DNA from: Bacilli bacterium
GTDB lineage: Bacteria; Bacillota_I; Bacilli_A; ML615J-28; CAG-313
Length of the DNA: 64,000 nucleotides
Direction: 5' to 3'
Assembly (NCBI GenBank): GCA_017501465.1
Contig: JAFVWY010000015.1
Location: 1-64,000, forward strand
The translations under genes and the position numbers were made by a program. A model generated the notes under the pieces. It had not been told where the DNA came from, ran no database searches, and worked only from the letters and a program-made list of their open reading frames with translations. Below, one piece after another: positions 43,110 to 52,728 of the stretch (the stretch's first letter is position 1; each line of letters starts with the position of its first letter).

Positions 43110-43338
43110 ATAAATGTAATGATTAGGACATGGTTATTAAACACCGTTTTATTAGTGAAGCTTGATAGTGAAAAAAGCTAAAAGAGGATTAATAATTACT
43201 ACCTATGAACAGCTCTAAGAAATTAGTGGCCGGTACAACCCGTTATCGTTGAATAGAGGAAAGAATATTTATTCTTTTAAATTAAGGTGGTACCACGAAA
43301 ATTTTCGTCCTTATAGATTTATCTATAAGGCGTTTTTT
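43110..43338 (+). promoter_or_regulatory. T-box riboswitch of thrS
   Basis: The leader has the T-box sequence AAGGTGGTACCACG (43284-43297), which pairs with the tRNA acceptor end through the antiterminator bulge. A terminator follows: CCTTATAGAT (43309-43318) pairs with ATCTATAAGG (43321-43330), then T. The likely specifier is ACC (Thr) at 43201-43203, followed by TATGAAC as in many specifier loops. Uncharged tRNA-Thr would prevent termination and raise thrS expression. Confidence 0.9.
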
Positions 43339-43354
43339 ATTTAAAGGAGGATGT

Positions 43355-45262
43355 ATGATTAAAATTAAATTTCCTGATGGAAAAATAGCTGAATTTGAAA
43401 AAGGTATTTCTTCTTTAGAAGTTGCTAAATCAATATCTGTTAGTTTAGTTAAAAAATGTATCGCAGCAAAAGTTAACGGTAATATTGTAGATTTATCAAA
43501 GCCAATTGAAGAAGATGCTACATTTGAATTATTAACACAAGATTCTAATGAACTACAAGATGTTTTAAATCACTCATGTGCACACTTACTTGCTCAAGCA
43601 ATTAGAGAATTGTATCCAAACTCATTATTTGGTGTAGGTCCTGCAATTGAAGAAGGTTTTTATTATGACATTGATTTAGGTGATGTTAAATTAGATTTAG
43701 AAGATTTAGCTAAAATCGAAAAGAAAATGAAAGCTCTAGCAGAAGGTAATTTTGAAATCGAAAGAAAAGAAGTATCGAAAGAAGAAGCGCTAGAATTATT
43801 TAAGAATGATAAATATAAATTAGAATTAATTAATGAATTACCTGATAATGAAACAATTACAGTTTATTCGCAAGGTAAGTTTATGGATCTTTGTCGTGGC
43901 CCTCATGTATCTAGTACTAAATGGCTTAAGAATTTTAAATTGTTAAGTGTTAGTGGTGCATATTGGCGAGGAGACGCAAAACGAGAACAACTTCAAAGAA
44001 TTTATGGTTGTTGTTTCATGAAAGAACAAGAATTAAAAGACTATTTATATATCTTAGAAGAAAGAAAGAAAAGAGACCATCGTAAACTTGGCAAAGACTT
44101 AGAATTATTCATGTTTAGTGAATATGGACCTGGTCTTCCATTTTGGTTACCTAACGGATATCAATTAAGACGTACTTTAGAAAATTTCTGGATTAAAATC
44201 CATAAAGATCGTGGCTATGTGGTAATTAACACACCAATTATGTTAAATAGAGAACTTTGGGAAACAAGTGGACACTGGGATCATTATAAAGATGATATGT
44301 TTACAATCGAAGTTGAAGAAGGAACATACGCGATTAAACCAATGAATTGTCCAGGTGCAATCCAAGTTTATAATAATAGCCTACACTCATATAAAGAATT
44401 ACCTCTAAGATATGCTGAACTTGGTAACGTACACCGCTATGAAGCAAGTGGAGCATTAAATGGTTTATTTAGAGTAAGAGGTTTCACTCAAGATGATGCA
44501 CATACAATGTTAATGGAATCACAAGTTGGTGAAGAAGTTAAACGTATTATTTCTTTATACGATTATGTATATAGTATTTTTGGCCTAAATTATTCAATTG
44601 AATTATCAACAAGACCAGATGATTTTATTGGTGATATTGAAACTTGGAATGAAGCCGAAGAGGCTTTAAAAGAAGCTTGTTTAGAAACAGGCCATGATTT
44701 TAAAATTAATCCTGGTGATGGTGCATTCTACGGCCCTAAACTTGACTTCAAATTAAGAGATTCAATGAATAGAATCTGGCAATGTGGTACAGTGCAATTG
44801 GATATGCAGCTACCTGGTAGATTTAATTGTAAGTACATTGCAGAAGATGGTACTAAAAAAACTCCAGTAATGATTCATAGAGCATGTTTTGGTTCTTTAG
44901 AAAGATTTATCGGTATTATTACAGAAAACTATGGTGGAGTATTCCCATTATGGTTAGCTCCTGTTCAAGCAAGAATCGTTCCTGTTAATAACGAATATCA
45001 TTTAGAATATGCAAAACATGTTCAAAATGTTTTAAAAGATATGGGTATGAGTGTTGAATTAGATGATCGAAATGAAAAAATGAACTACAAGATTAGAGAA
45101 TCACAAACTAAAAAGACTCCATATACTTTAATTATTGGTGACCGCGAAAGAGATGAAAACCTAGTAACTTATCGTGTTCATGGTTCTAATGAATCTGTAA
45201 CTATTTCATTAGAAGAGTTAGTTATTAAATTTAAACAAGAAATTGAAACTTTCGGTAAATAA
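43355..45262 (+). CDS. thrS: Threonyl-tRNA synthetase
   Basis: A 635-residue class II synthetase with the N-terminal TGS domain (1-60), the editing domain (HSCAHLLAQAI and DLCRGPHV metal/catalytic sites), the catalytic core (MNCPGAIQVY zinc cysteine, GLFRVRGFTQDDAH) and the C-terminal anticodon-binding domain (YKIRESQTKKTPYTLIIGDRE). All domains are complete. GGAGG lies before the ATG. Expression is governed by the preceding T-box. Confidence 0.97.
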   Translation: MIKIKFPDGKIAEFEKGISSLEVAKSISVSLVKKCIAAKVNGNIVDLSKPIEEDATFELLTQDSNELQDVLNHSCAHLLAQAIRELYPNSLFGVGPAIEEGFYYDIDLGDVKLDLEDLAKIEKKMKALAEGNFEIERKEVSKEEALELFKNDKYKLELINELPDNETITVYSQGKFMDLCRGPHVSSTKWLKNFKLLSVSGAYWRGDAKREQLQRIYGCCFMKEQELKDYLYILEERKKRDHRKLGKDLELFMFSEYGPGLPFWLPNGYQLRRTLENFWIKIHKDRGYVVINTPIMLNRELWETSGHWDHYKDDMFTIEVEEGTYAIKPMNCPGAIQVYNNSLHSYKELPLRYAELGNVHRYEASGALNGLFRVRGFTQDDAHTMLMESQVGEEVKRIISLYDYVYSIFGLNYSIELSTRPDDFIGDIETWNEAEEALKEACLETGHDFKINPGDGAFYGPKLDFKLRDSMNRIWQCGTVQLDMQLPGRFNCKYIAEDGTKKTPVMIHRACFGSLERFIGIITENYGGVFPLWLAPVQARIVPVNNEYHLEYAKHVQNVLKDMGMSVELDDRNEKMNYKIRESQTKKTPYTLIIGDRERDENLVTYRVHGSNESVTISLEELVIKFKQEIETFGK

Positions 45263-45283
45263 TTTAAAATATTAGTCAAAATT

Positions 45284-45352
45284 AAGCTAAATATAGATGA
45301 AACATATTCAAATATTATATTTGATTATAAATATATCTTATTTAGCTTTTTT
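45284..45352 (+). terminator. Large branched terminator after thrS
   Basis: AAGCTAAATA (45284-45293) pairs with TATTTAGCTT (45339-45348), followed by T. The 45-base interior holds a second hairpin, TCAAATATTATATTTGA (45308-45324). Confidence 0.65.
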
Positions 45353-45437
45353 CTTATGTCGAAAATATATCATTATTAGGCAAATGTTTAGTTTAGTTAA
45401 ATGAACTAACATATACTAAAATGAAAGGACTGATAAA

Positions 45438-45887
45438 ATGTATTCAAATTTAAATCCTACATATGTTGAATATGTGGTAAAAAAAGACGATAGTTTATAT
45501 TCTATCGCAAAAAAATTTAAAACAACAATTGCTGAGTTAACTGATGTTAATATGTTAACCAATACTACTATTTATCCTAACCAAATATTAATGGTACCAC
45601 ACAATAATAATAGTAATGATTATTTGGATAAGTACACTATTAAAGAAGGCGATACTTTCGAATCAATATCTAATAAGTTAAATGTGGATATTATTTCTTT
45701 AGGAGAAGTTAATGATTTTGGTAAAGTGGTATTAAAAGAAGGGTATGTGATAAATATACCATTAAAAGATAATACCTATATTATTAAAGAAAATGATACC
45801 ATTAGTAGTATATTGAAAAATACTAATAGAACATTAGAAGAATTATTTGATTTAAATATAACTCCTAATATGAGAATTAAAATATAA
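45438..45887 (+). CDS. LysM-repeat protein without a signal peptide
   Basis: A 149-residue protein made of three LysM-like units: YVVKKDDSLYSIAKKF...IYPNQILMVP, YTIKEGDTFESISNKL...LKEGYVINIP and YIIKENDTISSILKNT...NMRIKI. LysM units bind N-acetylglucosamine in peptidoglycan and related glycans. No signal peptide or membrane helix is present, as in SafA/YaaH-like spore-coat LysM proteins that localise without secretion. A spore or cortex role would fit the SigK-like gene; this is inference. AAAGGAC precedes the ATG. Confidence 0.75.
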   Translation: MYSNLNPTYVEYVVKKDDSLYSIAKKFKTTIAELTDVNMLTNTTIYPNQILMVPHNNNSNDYLDKYTIKEGDTFESISNKLNVDIISLGEVNDFGKVVLKEGYVINIPLKDNTYIIKENDTISSILKNTNRTLEELFDLNITPNMRIKI

Positions 45888-45910
45888 CAAGACAATTTTG
45901 TCTTGTTTTT
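45886..45910 (+). terminator. Terminator after the LysM gene
   Basis: AACAAGACA pairs with TGTCTTGTT around a short loop, followed by T. Confidence 0.85.
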
Positions 45911-45927
45911 ATTTTGTTATTTTTTGA

Positions 45928-46014
45928 AAATATGTTATAATATATTGGTTTAAATATTCAATTTAAATTCAGAATCAAGTATTTACTTAAATTAATTAAA
46001 TATGTTATAATATA
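45928..46014 (+). promoter_or_regulatory. Duplicated promoter element before the GH18 lipoprotein gene
   Basis: The 17-base sequence AAATATGTTATAATATA occurs at 45928-45944 and again at 45998-46014, exactly 70 bases apart. Each copy holds a TGT-TATAAT extended -10. The second has TTTACT 18 bases upstream. Either or both could drive the lipoprotein gene. Confidence 0.5.
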
Positions 46015-46034
46015 GTTGAAAAGAGGTACTAATA

Positions 46035-49000
46035 ATGAAAAAAATAGTAAAGATTTTTGGTTTATTAATAATTTTGTTCGGCTTAGCATCTTGTACAATT
46101 GGCGGTGGAACAGATGGTGGGCATAAACATTCTGAAAGCGCAGAATATGCATTTGATGATGTTAATCACTACAAAGAATGTTTGGATGAAAATTGTTTAG
46201 AACAATTAAAAAAGGCTAAACATACCTTTGATGAAGGGGTTATTATCAAAGAAGCTACTTTTGAAGAAACTGGACTAATTGAATATAATTGTACAGTTTG
46301 TGATTACAAAAAAACAGAAACAATTGATAAGTTAGTTCATACTCATGTATATGATATTGAAAAATATAATGAAGAATATCACTGGTTAGAATGTAGCTGT
46401 GGGGGTAAAAAATCTATTGATATTCATACTTTAGGTGAATGGATAACTGATGTTGTTGCGACTGAAGAAAATACTGGACATCGTTATAAAGAATGTAGTG
46501 GATGTGACTATTTTATTGAAGAAACTCTAGATAAATTAGAACATGTTCATGTTGCGATTGACGAATGGCATACTACTTTTGAAAAACACTATCATGAATG
46601 TAAGTGTGGTATCGTCATGGATGAAAATACACACACATTTGATGAAGGCGTTGTTACAATTAAACCGACACCAACAACAGAAGGTGAACTTACATATTCA
46701 TGTAGCGTATGTAATTATAAGAAAACTGAAACTTTAGATAAAGTTGAAGTTAATTACCTTTCAATTAATGCATATAATACTCAAGAAGAAACTAATGGCT
46801 TTGAAAAATTTTCTGGTATTGAATTATTTAAAAATGGTGTTTCCATTGGAAGCAGTAAGTACTGGCATAAAGTACTGTTAGTTAAAGTTGGTAGTGTTTA
46901 TCAAGTTAAGAGTGTAATTGAATCTGGTAAAGATTTGAATGAAACATATGATTATGTCTTATTATCATATAGTAGTGAAGAAACAGGTAGTTATGATAAA
47001 CTTGTATATTATTTAAAACCTGGTGATTATGTTAATTTTTCAACTGATATTGAATCTTTAACAAGTGGTAGTGTTAACATTACTTTATTTAAAACTGAAA
47101 AAGTAGATGAATTTGTTATCAATTATGATTTAGGATATCAACAATTTGATACTAAGATGGATTTATATAATGCTTTCTTTGGTGAATTTTATTATTTCTT
47201 ATTGAATCAAGTTAATTATAACTTTAGTGATCTTGGAATTTCTAGTGTTGATGATTTCTTAAATGTATGCTTTGATTGGAATGCCTTTGGCAGTAGTAGT
47301 TTTTATGGTATTGGTAATATGTTTGGACCATACTTTTTAACAATTGATGTTGGTGGTAAGCTAGAAGATCAACCAACAACTACTTTTATTGGTTATTGTT
47401 ATCAAAATAATAAGTTTATGGATTTAATCGAACACTTGGAAGTATTCTTTGCTTATTGGCGTTTTGATGAAGGATACACAACAGATACGAATAATGGCAG
47501 TGATTTCTTTGCGAGTGCATGGGCATCTATTGTTGATACTTGTAAATTCTTCTATTTTACATCAGAAAACATTACTGATACATATAGCTGGTTTACTAAA
47601 GAAAAATCACCAAGAGTACACTACATGTTAGATAATATTCCGGGTGTTGGTAAAGTAGATTTAGTAAAATCTAGTACAACTACTGTTATGTTACCTGAAT
47701 TATCAAGACTAACATATAATTTTATTGGTTGGTTTGATGAGGCTGGCAATGAAGTTGAAACAGTAGCTCGTAGTATGAATGTTTATGCTAAATGGGAAAG
47801 AAGAACTCACACAGTAACTTATAATACTGGAGGTCAATCTGAAACCTTTATTGTTAAAGAAGGTAGAAGAAGTCCATTTACATCATTTAAAGTAAGTGGA
47901 TATCAAATTAAAGATTATGTAACAAGTAATAATATAAGCGTTGATGTATGGAATGCAGTATATGAAGATTTAGATTTATATATTGTTTGGGAAGCAATCT
48001 CTAAAAACATGGGTACTGTAACAATTGTTGGGTATAACTCTCAAGCACAAGTTAATGATGCAACACAATATAATGGATTAAGACTTTATAAAGCAGGTAC
48101 TGCTCTTGATAGCTCACTTTATTGGTATAAAGTTACTTTGGATTTAGTTGGTGGCAAATACATTGTTACTAATGTTGTTGGTAGTGGTAGTGCTACTCCT
48201 AGTGATTATGATTATATCTTGCTTGTTTTTAGTGGTGACAATACTAATACGTATAATGAAATGATTGGAATGGGTATTGAGGTTGGAGCAGAATGTGTTT
48301 TTTCAACGGATATATCTAGTTTAAGCAAAGGAACATGTAATGTGACTGCAACATTTAAATTTGATAATCAAGGTTATAATTTATATTTAGAATCAAATGG
48401 TGCTAAACCATTTACATATTCTCCAGTAGTTGATAAAGGGGAAGAATATATTTTACCAACTCCTGAAAGAACTGGTTATAAATTCATGGGATGGTATGAT
48501 AATAGTAATTTAACAGGTGAGGTTTTAACTAAGTTTGTTGGTTATAAAGATATTACTCTTTATGCTAAATGGGAAGCAATAGTAATTGATGATCCACTAG
48601 ATTATGTAAGTGATATTGTAACATCATATACAATTGATGAATTACCGGGATATTTTAATGGTAACAAGATTACTTATGCATCAAGTGATAATGGTTTATA
48701 CACAATTAATAATGGATTAGGTTATACAAATCGTGCTAATCAAACTCACCAAACTCAAGAAGTAACAATTACTGCAACTTTATCAACTGGTGAAGTGTTT
48801 GAAAAAGTAATTACAATTAATCCGGTTTTATATGATGAAATGGAACATCCTAAAGCAGTTTACTTTGCGGTAGGATCAGCTAGTAGTTATAAAAAATATA
48901 ATGAAAGATACCTAAGTGAGGGTACATTATTCTCTGATAAGTTTAAAGAAAATATGGATATGGTATATTATGCTTTTGCTGTTCCTCAAGAAGATGGTAC

Positions 49001-49985
49001 TTTAACTATTAATACTACATACATTGAAGAAGTAATGGCTCTTAAGAATTATGGCATTCGTGTAACAATGGTCATTGATGGTGCCAACAGTGCTCCTTTA
49101 AAAGCGATGGTTAAACTATGTAATAATGCTTCTACTAGAGCAACGTTTGTTCGCAATATCTTGAATTTAGTAACTACTTATAATTTTGATGGTGTTGATA
49201 TTGACTGGGAATTCCCTGGTGTTTTATCTAGTCAATCAGGCTATGAACAATATACAACTAGTGTTGATATTAAGAATTTAAATAGCTTATTACAAGAGTT
49301 AAGAGCAGGCTTTAATGAATTACAAGAAGCAGGCGGTAGTAATTATATTTTATCAGTTGCTACTCCTCCAACATATTGGGGCGTAGATCGATATGATTAC
49401 AAAGCTATTAATACTTATTGTGATTATGTTAATATGATGAGTTATGACTTAAATAAATCATCAACTGCATCACACCTTACTCATGTTTATAAACCAAGTA
49501 ATAATTATAGTTATCAATTCTGTTGTGAATATGGTATTTCATATTATACTTCATTAGGACTTGATAAGAGTAAAATCATTTTAGGTAGTGCTGCATATGG
49601 TAAAGCTTACAAACTAACAGGAACAGTTACAAACTCTTCTTTACCAGGCCTTGGTGTTAGTGGAACTTTAGGTCAAGTAACAGGATATAATTTACCTGGT
49701 CAAAGCATAACTTGGAATTCCGGCACAATTTATTATACTGGTATTAAGATGTTAATGGAGAGCGGTAACTTTATTCAATACAATGAATATAACAATAATG
49801 GTAAACTTGTAGGATCTTACCTATATAGTGCTAAAGACAAATACTTTATTACTTTCGATAGTATTTTATCAGTTCAAGAAAAGTGCAAACTTGCCTTAGA
49901 AAATGAAGGTATGGGTATTATGGTTTGGGCATATGGTGAAGATGCTACTGACACTATCATTAATACTATTTGTGATAATTTATAA
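46035..49985 (+). CDS. GH18-family lipoprotein with Cys-rich and InlB-type repeats
   Basis: A 1316-residue surface lipoprotein: lipobox LASC with Cys20. Residues 30-240 are four or five Cys/His-rich repeats (HTFDEGV...YNCTVCDYKKTETIDK) of a kind common on gut Firmicute surface proteins. The middle has two beta domains related to each other (NAYNTQEETNGFEKFSGIEL and GYNSQAQVNDATQYNGLRL) and InlB/Flg_new repeats (MNVYAKWE, TGYKFMGWYD, ITLYAKWE). The C-terminal third is a GH18 chitinase-type barrel with the complete catalytic motif DGVDIDWE (Asp1052 to Glu1059). It should be active on a beta-linked GlcNAc polymer; the actual target could be host, diet or cell-wall glycan. Confidence 0.82.
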   Translation: MKKIVKIFGLLIILFGLASCTIGGGTDGGHKHSESAEYAFDDVNHYKECLDENCLEQLKKAKHTFDEGVIIKEATFEETGLIEYNCTVCDYKKTETIDKLVHTHVYDIEKYNEEYHWLECSCGGKKSIDIHTLGEWITDVVATEENTGHRYKECSGCDYFIEETLDKLEHVHVAIDEWHTTFEKHYHECKCGIVMDENTHTFDEGVVTIKPTPTTEGELTYSCSVCNYKKTETLDKVEVNYLSINAYNTQEETNGFEKFSGIELFKNGVSIGSSKYWHKVLLVKVGSVYQVKSVIESGKDLNETYDYVLLSYSSEETGSYDKLVYYLKPGDYVNFSTDIESLTSGSVNITLFKTEKVDEFVINYDLGYQQFDTKMDLYNAFFGEFYYFLLNQVNYNFSDLGISSVDDFLNVCFDWNAFGSSSFYGIGNMFGPYFLTIDVGGKLEDQPTTTFIGYCYQNNKFMDLIEHLEVFFAYWRFDEGYTTDTNNGSDFFASAWASIVDTCKFFYFTSENITDTYSWFTKEKSPRVHYMLDNIPGVGKVDLVKSSTTTVMLPELSRLTYNFIGWFDEAGNEVETVARSMNVYAKWERRTHTVTYNTGGQSETFIVKEGRRSPFTSFKVSGYQIKDYVTSNNISVDVWNAVYEDLDLYIVWEAISKNMGTVTIVGYNSQAQVNDATQYNGLRLYKAGTALDSSLYWYKVTLDLVGGKYIVTNVVGSGSATPSDYDYILLVFSGDNTNTYNEMIGMGIEVGAECVFSTDISSLSKGTCNVTATFKFDNQGYNLYLESNGAKPFTYSPVVDKGEEYILPTPERTGYKFMGWYDNSNLTGEVLTKFVGYKDITLYAKWEAIVIDDPLDYVSDIVTSYTIDELPGYFNGNKITYASSDNGLYTINNGLGYTNRANQTHQTQEVTITATLSTGEVFEKVITINPVLYDEMEHPKAVYFAVGSASSYKKYNERYLSEGTLFSDKFKENMDMVYYAFAVPQEDGTLTINTTYIEEVMALKNYGIRVTMVIDGANSAPLKAMVKLCNNASTRATFVRNILNLVTTYNFDGVDIDWEFPGVLSSQSGYEQYTTSVDIKNLNSLLQELRAGFNELQEAGGSNYILSVATPPTYWGVDRYDYKAINTYCDYVNMMSYDLNKSSTASHLTHVYKPSNNYSYQFCCEYGISYYTSLGLDKSKIILGSAAYGKAYKLTGTVTNSSLPGLGVSGTLGQVTGYNLPGQSITWNSGTIYYTGIKMLMESGNFIQYNEYNNNGKLVGSYLYSAKDKYFITFDSILSVQEKCKLALENEGMGIMVWAYGEDATDTIINTICDNL

Positions 49986-49990
49986 TAATA

Positions 49991-50018
49991 AAAAAGATGA
50001 AGAATTCTTCATCTTTTT
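49991..50018 (+). terminator. Palindromic terminator after the GH18 gene
   Basis: AAAAAGATGAAGAA is followed directly by its exact complement, a 28-base palindrome ending in T. Confidence 0.88.
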
Positions 50019-50032
50019 CTTTTTTTCTTATA

Positions 50033-50061
50033 TTGACTATTTTCGTAAAAAATGGTAAAAT
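50033..50061 (+). promoter_or_regulatory. Promoter of the amidohydrolase gene
   Basis: TTGACT, 17 bases, TAAAAT. Confidence 0.6.
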
Positions 50062-50091
50062 AATCTTACTTAAGGTATAAAGGTGATAAAT

Positions 50092-51384
50092 ATGAAATAC
50101 GCTTTGACAAATGTCAACATTATTACTGGTCTTAATACTGATAATGTATTAAAACATAAAGTAATAATTATTAATAATAATAAAATAATTAGCATTCAAG
50201 ATCATTTAGAAGAAAAAATTAAAACTATTGATTTACAAGGGAAATACTTAATGCCGGGACTAATTAACTTACATGTTCACTTACCGGGTAGTGGGATGCC
50301 AAATCATAGAAAGAAACAAACAAAAGAAAAAGTTAAAAAGTTGATGAAGTTTGGTATAACAAGAAGAATTATTTTTAACATGTGTAAGAATTTTGCAAAA
50401 ACCGAGCTTTTAAGTGGGGTAACGACTATTCGTACAGTTGGCGGGTTAAGCAATTTTGACAGTAGAATTGCTAATCTGGTTGAAGATAAAAAGACAATTG
50501 GTCCTAGAATGATTACTTCTGATATGGCCATTTCTGTTCCTAATGGACATATGGAAGGGATATTGGCGTATTCTTGTTGTAATCCTTTAGATGCAATAAG
50601 ATATGTAAAACAGATTAATAATGGTACTGTTAAATATATTAAATTAATGGTAACTGGTGGAGTGACTGATGCCTTAATTGAAGGGGAACCAGGTGTTTTA
50701 AGAATGGCTCCAGAAATTGTGAAAGCAGCATCAATTGAGGCTCACAGTTTAGGATTAAAGGTTTCTGCACACACTGAATCGACAGAAGGTGTGAGAGTTG
50801 CTTTAGAAAATGGTGTTGACACTATTGAACATGGGGCTAAATTAACACCAAAAGAAATAAGTTTATTTCAAAATAATAAAGCTAGTTTGGTTTGTACTTT
50901 GTCTCCTGCTTTTCCTATGGTATATTTAGGGTATGAACAGACTCATTTAACACCAATTGAAAAAACTAATAGTAGAATAGTCCTTGATGGTATTATTGAA
51001 TGTGCTAAAACATGTCTTGAAAATAATATTCCAGTCGGTCTTGGTACTGATACTGCATGTCTATATACAACTCATTATAATATGTGGATAGAACTAGCAT
51101 TATTTGTTAAATTAGTAGGAGTTAGTAATAGTTTTGCTATTCATACTGCAACTTTAAAAAATGCACAAATTTTAGGTATTGATCATATTACAGGAAGTAT
51201 TGAAGAGGGAAAATCAGCCGATTTCATCGTTTTAGATAATAATCCACTAGATAATTTAAAAGCTTTAGAAAAACCTTATATGGTGGGATTTAGAGGTAAA
51301 ATCTTTAAAAAACCAAGAGTTAAAAGATATAAACAAGTAGATAACATTTTAAATAATGCCTTAAATTCGATTTTGACAAAATAA
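50092..51384 (+). CDS. Metal-dependent amidohydrolase (imidazolonepropionase/prolidase-like)
   Basis: A 430-residue amidohydrolase. Metal-binding HVH (His61, His63) follows LMPGLINL; the likely bridging lysine is in YIKLMVTGG; further ligands are in SAHTES and IEHGAK; and the catalytic Asp is in GLGTDTA. The composite end ADFIVLDNNPL is the usual C-terminal beta-sandwich. Relatives cleave dipeptides with C-terminal proline or basic residues, or cyclic amides. Substrate unknown. Start chosen at the ATG after AAGGTGAT; a GTG at 50083 is in frame. Confidence 0.85.
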   Translation: MKYALTNVNIITGLNTDNVLKHKVIIINNNKIISIQDHLEEKIKTIDLQGKYLMPGLINLHVHLPGSGMPNHRKKQTKEKVKKLMKFGITRRIIFNMCKNFAKTELLSGVTTIRTVGGLSNFDSRIANLVEDKKTIGPRMITSDMAISVPNGHMEGILAYSCCNPLDAIRYVKQINNGTVKYIKLMVTGGVTDALIEGEPGVLRMAPEIVKAASIEAHSLGLKVSAHTESTEGVRVALENGVDTIEHGAKLTPKEISLFQNNKASLVCTLSPAFPMVYLGYEQTHLTPIEKTNSRIVLDGIIECAKTCLENNIPVGLGTDTACLYTTHYNMWIELALFVKLVGVSNSFAIHTATLKNAQILGIDHITGSIEEGKSADFIVLDNNPLDNLKALEKPYMVGFRGKIFKKPRVKRYKQVDNILNNALNSILTK

Positions 51385-51401
51385 TTAAAAAAGAGTATAA
51401 T
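51373..51401 (+). promoter_or_regulatory. Strong promoter of the trmFO operon
   Basis: Perfect TTGACA and TATAAT with a 17-base spacer. The -35 lies inside the end of the amidohydrolase gene. Confidence 0.75.
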
Positions 51402-51426
51402 ATATTAAAAAAGGAGATAAAAGTTT

Positions 51427-52728
51427 ATGCAAACAGTAACGGTTATTGGTGCAGGTCTTGCGGGTAGTGAAGCTGCCTATCAACTTGCAAAACGTGGCTT
51501 TAAAGTAAAACTGTACGAAATGCGTCCTAAAAAGTATACATCTGCCCATAAGACTAGTGGGTTTGCTGAGCTTATTTGTAGTAATTCTTTAAGAGCATCC
51601 TCTATTGAAAATGCGGTTGGTCTTTTGAAAGAAGAGATGAATCGAATTGGTTCTATTATCATGGAGGCAGCCCTTCAAACTAAAGTTGAAGCGGGAGGTG
51701 CTTTAGCAGTAGATCGTGATTTATTTAGTGAATATGTAACAAACAAATTAAAAAGTATGGATAATATTGAAATTATCACAGAAGAAGTAACGAAAATCCC
51801 AGATGGGCCTTGTATTATCGCAAGTGGGCCATTAACTAGTGATGATTTACACCAAGAAATTCAAAGCCTAGTTGGAGAACACTTATATTTTTACGATGCG
51901 GTTGCTCCTATTGTTACATATGATTCTATTGATATGGATAAAGTATTTTTGGCCTCTAGATATAATAAAGGGGAAGCTTCTTATTTAAACTGTCCAATGA
52001 CTAAAGAAGAGTTTGAGAAGTTTTACCATTATTTAATAAATGCCGAAACTGTTCTACCAAAAGAATTTGAAATGAAAGTATTTGAAGGCTGTATGCCAAT
52101 TGAAGACATGGCTAAAAGAGGAATGCAAACATTACTGTTTGGCCCTATGAAACCGGTTGGATTAGATGACCCTAAAACTGGTAGATGGCCATATGCTGTT
52201 GTCCAATTAAGACAAGATAATGCTGCCAAGACTCTATATAATCTAGTTGGTTTTCAAACTCATTTAAAATTTGGTGCTCAAAAAGAATTAATTAAATTAA
52301 TTCCTGGTTTAGAAAATGCAGAAATTGTTAGATATGGAGTAATGCATAGAAATACATATATTAATTCGCCTAAACTTTTAAATTGTGGATATCAATTTAA
52401 AAAAAGACCTGATTTATTCTTTGCTGGACAGATGACAGGGGTTGAAGGTTATGTTGAATCAGCATCTAGTGGTATGATTGCAGGAATTAATATGGCAAGA
52501 TTTTTAAATGGTAAAGAACTTTTAGACTTGAATTATAAAACTTCAATTGGTTCTTTAGCATGTTATGTTTCCAATCCATCAGTAACAAGTTTTGTTCCAA
52601 TGAATGCAAACTTTGGTATTTTTGAAGCATTTACAGGAAGAACACCAAAAAAATCAAGAAAAGCAATGTATGCTGAAAGGGCATTGTTAGAGCTTGATAA
52701 TTTATTAAAAGAAATTGGGGAAGAATAA
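51427..52728 (+). CDS. trmFO: TrmFO, folate-dependent tRNA (uracil-54-C5) methyltransferase
   Basis: A 433-residue FAD protein: dinucleotide-binding [10 protein letters not shown] (8-17), SNSLRA with the conserved catalytic cysteine in ELICSNS, and [12 protein letters not shown]. It makes ribothymidine at position 54 using methylenetetrahydrofolate. AAGGAG lies before the ATG. trmFO followed by xerC is the conserved Bacilli order, though topA and the clpQ/codY genes are not beside it here. Confidence 0.96.
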   Translation: MQTVTVIGAGLAGSEAAYQLAKRGFKVKLYEMRPKKYTSAHKTSGFAELICSNSLRASSIENAVGLLKEEMNRIGSIIMEAALQTKVEAGGALAVDRDLFSEYVTNKLKSMDNIEIITEEVTKIPDGPCIIASGPLTSDDLHQEIQSLVGEHLYFYDAVAPIVTYDSIDMDKVFLASRYNKGEASYLNCPMTKEEFEKFYHYLINAETVLPKEFEMKVFEGCMPIEDMAKRGMQTLLFGPMKPVGLDDPKTGRWPYAVVQLRQDNAAKTLYNLVGFQTHLKFGAQKELIKLIPGLENAEIVRYGVMHRNTYINSPKLLNCGYQFKKRPDLFFAGQMTGVEGYVESASSGMIAGINMARFLNGKELLDLNYKTSIGSLACYVSNPSVTSFVPMNANFGIFEAFTGRTPKKSRKAMYAERALLELDNLLKEIGEE

